Shown piece after piece: positions 60,129 to 64,000 of a stretch of 64,000 nucleotides of DNA; position 1 is the first letter of the stretch, and the number at the start of each line of letters is the position of its first letter. Below the pieces are notes generated by a model, which was given only the letters and a program-made list of their open reading frames with translations, was not told the DNA's origin and made no database searches. Made by a program: the position numbers and the translations under genes. The DNA comes from Candidatus Poribacteria bacterium (lineage in GTDB: Bacteria > Poribacteria > WGA-4E > WGA-3G). Where the stretch lies: positions 186,001 to 250,000 of the forward strand of contig JAJECN010000040.1 in the NCBI GenBank assembly GCA_022821965.1, given 5' to 3'.

Positions 60129-62576
60129 ATGAATCCGACAGCAACACAAGAATACGAAACGATAAGTTTGCCGGTTATTGATTTGCCCCCGGATTTCGAT
60201 AGGTATTCTCCTTTTCCGAGGACGAGATCTCTTTTAATTGTCGCCCGTAGAACAGGAGTCCAGGCAACGCATGCTGCGCTTCGCTCAAACAAGCGGATAC
60301 TCCTCCTCCACCAAAAAATGGCGTTGGAAGAAGGGGCGGAAGCAACCCCGGAACACCTCCGCGCCATTGGTTCCGTCGCAAATATCATTGAATCTTATGA
60401 GCCCGGTGATGGCACAATCCGTATCGCCATCGCTGCAGAACATCGTGCGATTGTTCTTCGCTATATAAAGACGGATGATTTTTTGAAAGCAGACGTGCAA
60501 GTCGCTTATGAGGAGATAGGTTTAGCGAGTGCAGCCGAGTCTCTGATGAAAGATACGAGGAAACTTTTCAATGACTACGCGAAAACACGGCAGAAGGAGC
60601 AAACGCAAAGCTCACAACCCCATGTTTTAACATTGGAAGAGGTGAAACGTGCTATTAAGGAGCAAGAAGAACCTGGACATCTCGCGGATACTATCGCCGG
60701 GTTTCTGAACCTCACAGCATCGGAACGCCAAGCCGCCATTGAAGAGCTTAACCCGATTAAACGGTTGCAACTCGTCATTCAGTTTCTGAGCGAGGCATTG
60801 GAACGCAATGAACTCCGCGATGATATTCACAATCAGGTCCGCGAATCTGTTCAGAAGACACATCGCGAATTCTACCTTCAGGAACAGATGAAGGTTATCC
60901 AGAAAGAACTTGGTAGAGATGATATTGCCGAGGTCGATGAACTCCGAGAACAGGTGAAAAATGCCGGAATGTCCGAGGAAGCCGAGGAAAAGGCACTTAA
61001 GGAACTTGACCGACTCGCACAGATACCCCCGCAGTCCGCTGAGTCCGGTGTTATCCGCACCTATGTGGATTGGATACTCGCGCTGCCGTGGAAAGAGAGC
61101 ACCGAACATCAACTCCAACTTCCCGAAGCCCAACGCATACTTGACGAAGACCACTACGGATTAGAGAAACCGAAAGAAAACGTGTTGGAATACCTCGCTG
61201 TTCTACAACTTGTCAAACACCTCAAGGGACCTATTATCTGCCTCGTTGGTCCTCCAGGGGTTGGAAAAACCTCGCTCGGTAAATCGGTTGCCCGTGCGAC
61301 AGGTAGAGAGTTCGTCAGAATGTCACTCGGTGGTGTTCGAGATGAAGCAGAAATCCGAGGACACAGGCGTACCTATATTGGGGCAATCCCTGGACGTATC
61401 ATTCAGGGACTTCGCGATGTGAAGTCGAAAAATCCACTGTTCCTGCTTGATGAGATTGATAAACTCAGTTCAGATTTCCGAGGTGATCCGGCATCTGCAC
61501 TCCTTGAGGTACTGGATCCGGAGCAGAACTCCACTTTCCGCGACCATTACATGGATATCGCATTTGACCTTTCCGATGTTATGTTTATAACAACCGCCAA
61601 CACCCGTGTCACTATTCCGCCTGCGCTTCAGGACCGGATGGAAATTATTGAATTGCCGGGTTATACCGATTTTGAGAAGCATAACATCGCTACGTTTACA
61701 CCGAATGGACTCATCCCGAAGCAACTTGAACGCCACGGGCTTTCAGGCGATAATATCACCTTCACAGATGAAGCCCTCTTTGAAATGATCCATAAGTACA
61801 CACGTGAGGCGGGTGTGCGAAACCTTGAACGTACAATCACGACCGTCTTGCGAAAGGTTGCCAGAGAAATCGTTACTGAAGAGACACCAGATCTCAATAT
61901 TGAAGTAACACCGGAGAATTTGAGTGATTATCTCGGACCCGCTAAGTGGACACGCACCAAAGCTGAAGAACGCGATGAAGTCGGCGTTGCCACAGGTATG
62001 GTGTGGACCCAAATCGGCGGCGATATTGTCGCTGTTGAAGCGACGACGATGCAAGGAGAGGGTAAACTCAACATGACAGGACAACTTCAGGAAGTGATGC
62101 GTGAGTCTGTCCAAACCGCAGTTGCTTATATCCGCTCCCGCGCGGAATCCTTCGGGTTATCTGACAATCGGTTCGACCAACAGGATATCCATATCCATAT
62201 TCCGGAGGGTGCTGTGCCGAAAGATGGTCCTTCTGCGGGGATCACTGTCGCAACGGCGATCCTTTCTGCGCTAACTGGGAAGTCGGTCCGTAAAGATGTT
62301 GCTATGACGGGAGAGATTACACTCCGCGGTAGAGTGCTACCGATCGGTGGTTTGAAGGAGAAAGCACTTGCTGCCTATCGCAACGGCATCTTCGACATTA
62401 TTATCCCCGAGGACAATGAAAAAGATGAGGCTGACATACCGACGGAGATTCGGGACGCTATACGTTTCCACAAAGTCAACGATATGACACAAGTGCTGGA
62501 ACAGGCATTGACGGATCCCATCGTGGAAGCCGAAGCTCCAGTAGAAGTACCGGTCGTCACCCAGCCACCAGTGTAA
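60129..62576 (+). CDS. lon: ATP-dependent protease Lon
   Basis: 815 residues, typical. N-terminal LON domain (LPVIDLPPDFDRYSPFPRTR), coiled middle (FYLQEQMKVIQKELGRDD), AAA+ with Walker A GPPGVGKTSLGKS and Walker B NPLFLLDEIDKL, then the S16 protease with GPSAGIT carrying the catalytic Ser and GEITLRGRVLPIGGLKEKAL with the Lys. It degrades misfolded and regulatory proteins, including many antitoxins, which is relevant given the toxin-antitoxin genes in this window. Shine-Dalgarno AAGGATAAG. A proline/valine-rich tail (APVEVPVVTQPPV) ends it. Confidence 0.97.
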   Translation: MNPTATQEYETISLPVIDLPPDFDRYSPFPRTRSLLIVARRTGVQATHAALRSNKRILLLHQKMALEEGAEATPEHLRAIGSVANIIESYEPGDGTIRIAIAAEHRAIVLRYIKTDDFLKADVQVAYEEIGLASAAESLMKDTRKLFNDYAKTRQKEQTQSSQPHVLTLEEVKRAIKEQEEPGHLADTIAGFLNLTASERQAAIEELNPIKRLQLVIQFLSEALERNELRDDIHNQVRESVQKTHREFYLQEQMKVIQKELGRDDIAEVDELREQVKNAGMSEEAEEKALKELDRLAQIPPQSAESGVIRTYVDWILALPWKESTEHQLQLPEAQRILDEDHYGLEKPKENVLEYLAVLQLVKHLKGPIICLVGPPGVGKTSLGKSVARATGREFVRMSLGGVRDEAEIRGHRRTYIGAIPGRIIQGLRDVKSKNPLFLLDEIDKLSSDFRGDPASALLEVLDPEQNSTFRDHYMDIAFDLSDVMFITTANTRVTIPPALQDRMEIIELPGYTDFEKHNIATFTPNGLIPKQLERHGLSGDNITFTDEALFEMIHKYTREAGVRNLERTITTVLRKVAREIVTEETPDLNIEVTPENLSDYLGPAKWTRTKAEERDEVGVATGMVWTQIGGDIVAVEATTMQGEGKLNMTGQLQEVMRESVQTAVAYIRSRAESFGLSDNRFDQQDIHIHIPEGAVPKDGPSAGITVATAILSALTGKSVRKDVAMTGEITLRGRVLPIGGLKEKALAAYRNGIFDIIIPEDNEKDEADIPTEIRDAIRFHKVNDMTQVLEQALTDPIVEAEAPVEVPVVTQPPV

Positions 62577-62580
62577 CAAA

Positions 62581-62669
62581 TAGTTATCAGTTTTCGGTTC
62601 TCGGTTCTCGGTTAAAGAGTCTCCTGTGGCAGCCACAGAGACCTCTTGTAACTGACCACTGACAACTCT
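62581..62669. repeat. Family A hairpin repeat between lon and the S4 gene
   Basis: Left arm AGTTATCAGTTTTCGGTTCT, CTCGGTTAAAGAG. Right arm CCTCTTGTAACTGACCACTG and ACAACT. Small inner hairpin TGTGGCAGCCACA. Ends eight bases before the ATG at 62677, leaving no ribosome site. Confidence 0.75.
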
Positions 62670-62676
62670 AAAAAAA

Positions 62677-62967
62677 ATGCGGTTAGACAAATTCCTGCAA
62701 GTTAGCCGCCTTGTAAAACGGCGGACAATAGCCAATACTCTCTGTAGTAAAGGTGCGGTCAGTGTCAACGGACACGTTGCGAAAGCGGGAAAGATGCTCG
62801 TTGTTGGAGATGTTATCCGCTTATCGGGACCCGCGCCCTCTGCTGCGGAGGTGCATCCGGCGGATATCGGGGAGGTTTCTGAATCCGAATATGAGATTCT
62901 TGAGCTACCCTCTGGAAACGTCTCGCGTGCCCGTGCCGCAACACTCTATCGTCAATTAAATCCGTAG
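62677..62967 (+). CDS. S4-domain RNA-binding protein, RqcP/HslR-like
   Basis: 96 residues, mostly one S4 domain: MRLDKFLQVSRLVKRRTIAN, SKGAVSVNGHVAKAGKMLVV and GDVIRL. RqcP/YlmH-type small S4 proteins bind the 50S-peptidyl-tRNA complex in ribosome rescue, while HslR binds stalled 50S in heat shock. Its place after tig, clpP, clpX and lon supports a protein-quality-control role. The C-terminus adds ~35 residues (EVSESEYEILELPSGNVSRA). No Shine-Dalgarno visible. Confidence 0.8.
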   Translation: MRLDKFLQVSRLVKRRTIANTLCSKGAVSVNGHVAKAGKMLVVGDVIRLSGPAPSAAEVHPADIGEVSESEYEILELPSGNVSRARAATLYRQLNP

Positions 62968-63116
62968 CCTCTATCTCCTGATTGAACCGCTACACAGATG
63001 CCGCCCCACGAGGCTTTGACCACAGTTCCAAAAACCGAACAACGATAGGTTTGGATTCTCTAAGGGATGTTTCGTTCCAATCTGGATTGATTGACCGCAA
63101 GGTAATGTAAAAAAAA

Positions 63117-64000
63117 ATGATTCGCACAGAGTTCCAGATCCAATCCGAAGCCGTTGCGCACCGAACAAACCTACCGCCCACCGCTAATAAACCAATAATT
63201 GGGATAACGATGGGGGACGCGGCTGGCATCGGTCCCGAAATCATCGTCAAGGCACTGGCGCAGAAAAACGTATATTTGCTGTGTCAACCAATTGTCATCG
63301 GCAGCCCTGCCATTTTTCAGGATGCATGTTCACGCTTCACAACACCCTCCGGTACATCGCAATTAAAACTCAATATCATTGAAACGCCGATACAGGCAAA
63401 GGCAAGACACGGGACAATTGATGTCCTTGATGTATCTTCGCTATCCCCTCAGGATATTTCGGTGGGTACTATAGATGCGCGCGCGGGTGCCGCTGCTGTC
63501 AAAGTGATCGAAACGGGGGTACGTCTGGCGATGGCAGGTGAGATTGACGCGATCACAACTGCCCCAATATGCAAAGCCGCTATACACCGCGCAGGCATAC
63601 CCTATCCGGGACACACAGAAATGCTTGCTGCCTTCACTAACACACCACACGAAGTGATGATGCTCTGCACACCTGAGGCATTGATGTCCCAACAGACTAA
63701 CGATACCAACAACAAGGTTGCTTTTGCTGTCTCTTTCGTAACGAATCATATCGCATTGACTGACGTGCCGAAATACCTTTCCGTCCAAAGAATCGTGGAG
63801 GTTATTCGTGTAACTCAGGAGGTGTTGGTGCGCTGCGGTATCTCCGAACCGCGACTTGTCGTTGCTGGGCTGAACCCACACGCAGGTGAAGAAGGGATGT
63901 TCGGGAAAGAGGAAGAACATTTTATCCGTCCAGCCATTGAACAGGTCCAGGCACACGCGCATCCCGGCACGATAGATGGACCGCTCCCGGCTGACGCACT
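63117..64000 (+). CDS. pdxA: 4-hydroxythreonine-4-phosphate dehydrogenase, C-terminus beyond window
   Basis: Uninterrupted frame from ATG at 63117 to the window edge, about 294 of ~330 residues. PdxA motifs: IGITMGDAAGIGPEIIVKAL, TTAPICKAAIHRAGIPYPGH with TEMLA, FVTNHIALTDV and GLNPHAGEEGMFGKEEE. It oxidises 4-phosphohydroxy-L-threonine with NAD in vitamin B6 synthesis. The N-terminal ~28 residues before PIIGITMGD are longer than usual. The ribosome site is weak (AAGGTAATG), so the true start is uncertain. Confidence 0.92.
   Translation, partial: MIRTEFQIQSEAVAHRTNLPPTANKPIIGITMGDAAGIGPEIIVKALAQKNVYLLCQPIVIGSPAIFQDACSRFTTPSGTSQLKLNIIETPIQAKARHGTIDVLDVSSLSPQDISVGTIDARAGAAAVKVIETGVRLAMAGEIDAITTAPICKAAIHRAGIPYPGHTEMLAAFTNTPHEVMMLCTPEALMSQQTNDTNNKVAFAVSFVTNHIALTDVPKYLSVQRIVEVIRVTQEVLVRCGISEPRLVVAGLNPHAGEEGMFGKEEEHFIRPAIEQVQAHAHPGTIDGPLPADA

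Overview
The window carries about 45 protein genes, six tRNAs and several families of short dispersed repeats. Gene density is bacterial. ATG, GTG and TTG starts are used, and TGA is an ordinary stop. The content is that of a free-living or host-associated uncultured Gram-negative-type lineage: lipoprotein and Tat signals, an HlyD adaptor, an O-antigen ligase, and many intergenic hairpin repeats and TPR proteins. The mix (DUF4838 protein, nucleoside-type MFS carrier, TIR-TPR proteins, many short repeats) recalls Candidatus Poribacteria. That assignment is an inference from style, not from a marker gene.

Layout. 1-3.2 kb: truncated leuC, then a type II restriction endonuclease and its methyltransferase. 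3.4-10.3 kb: a lipoprotein amino-acid-type binding protein, RNase J, a TolB-like propeller protein and leucyl-tRNA synthetase, all on the minus strand. 10.5-13.3 kb: a PhoX-like protein and an orphan DNA methyltransferase. 13.3-20.2 kb: a minus-strand operon of cysteine hydrolase, MFS transporter, DUF4838 protein and a membrane double-VWA protein. 20.4-22.9 kb: a receiver-like protein, a CYTH protein and a PIN toxin-antitoxin pair. 22.9-28.0 kb: an O-antigen-ligase-like protein, secreted unknowns and a cyclic-nucleotide-binding PP2C phosphatase. 28.2-33.3 kb: a 1435-residue reductase/AMP-ligase/ACP/acyltransferase fusion and a SerB-like phosphatase, probably making a lipid. 33.5-42.6 kb: a defence or addiction region. 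It holds a broken HI1420-type antitoxin, a DUF3368 PIN toxin with an internal stop, a TPR protein fused to a UPF0175 antitoxin domain, a TIR-TPR protein bounded by inverted repeats, and a type IIG restriction-methylase. 42.7-46.9 kb: a TPR protein, a DegT aminotransferase, a GNAT enzyme and a metallo-beta-lactamase-fold hydrolase. 47-55 kb: an HlyD adaptor and four tandem MacB-type permeases with no ATPase. 55.2-56.1 kb: a tRNA cluster behind a consensus promoter. 56.3-64 kb: trigger factor, clpP, clpX, lon, an rqcP-like gene and a truncated pdxA.

The most interesting item is the 33.5-42.6 kb region. The UPF0175 antitoxin domain sits at the end of a TPR array, directly before its expected DUF3368 toxin partner. 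The neighbouring TIR protein shares the same TPR tail and is enclosed by perfect 18-bp inverted repeats. Next come the lipid megasynthase, ClpX with two zinc-binding domains, and a family of hairpin repeats that occupies four consecutive gaps of the protein-quality-control cluster and hosts a nested miniature transposon-like element.
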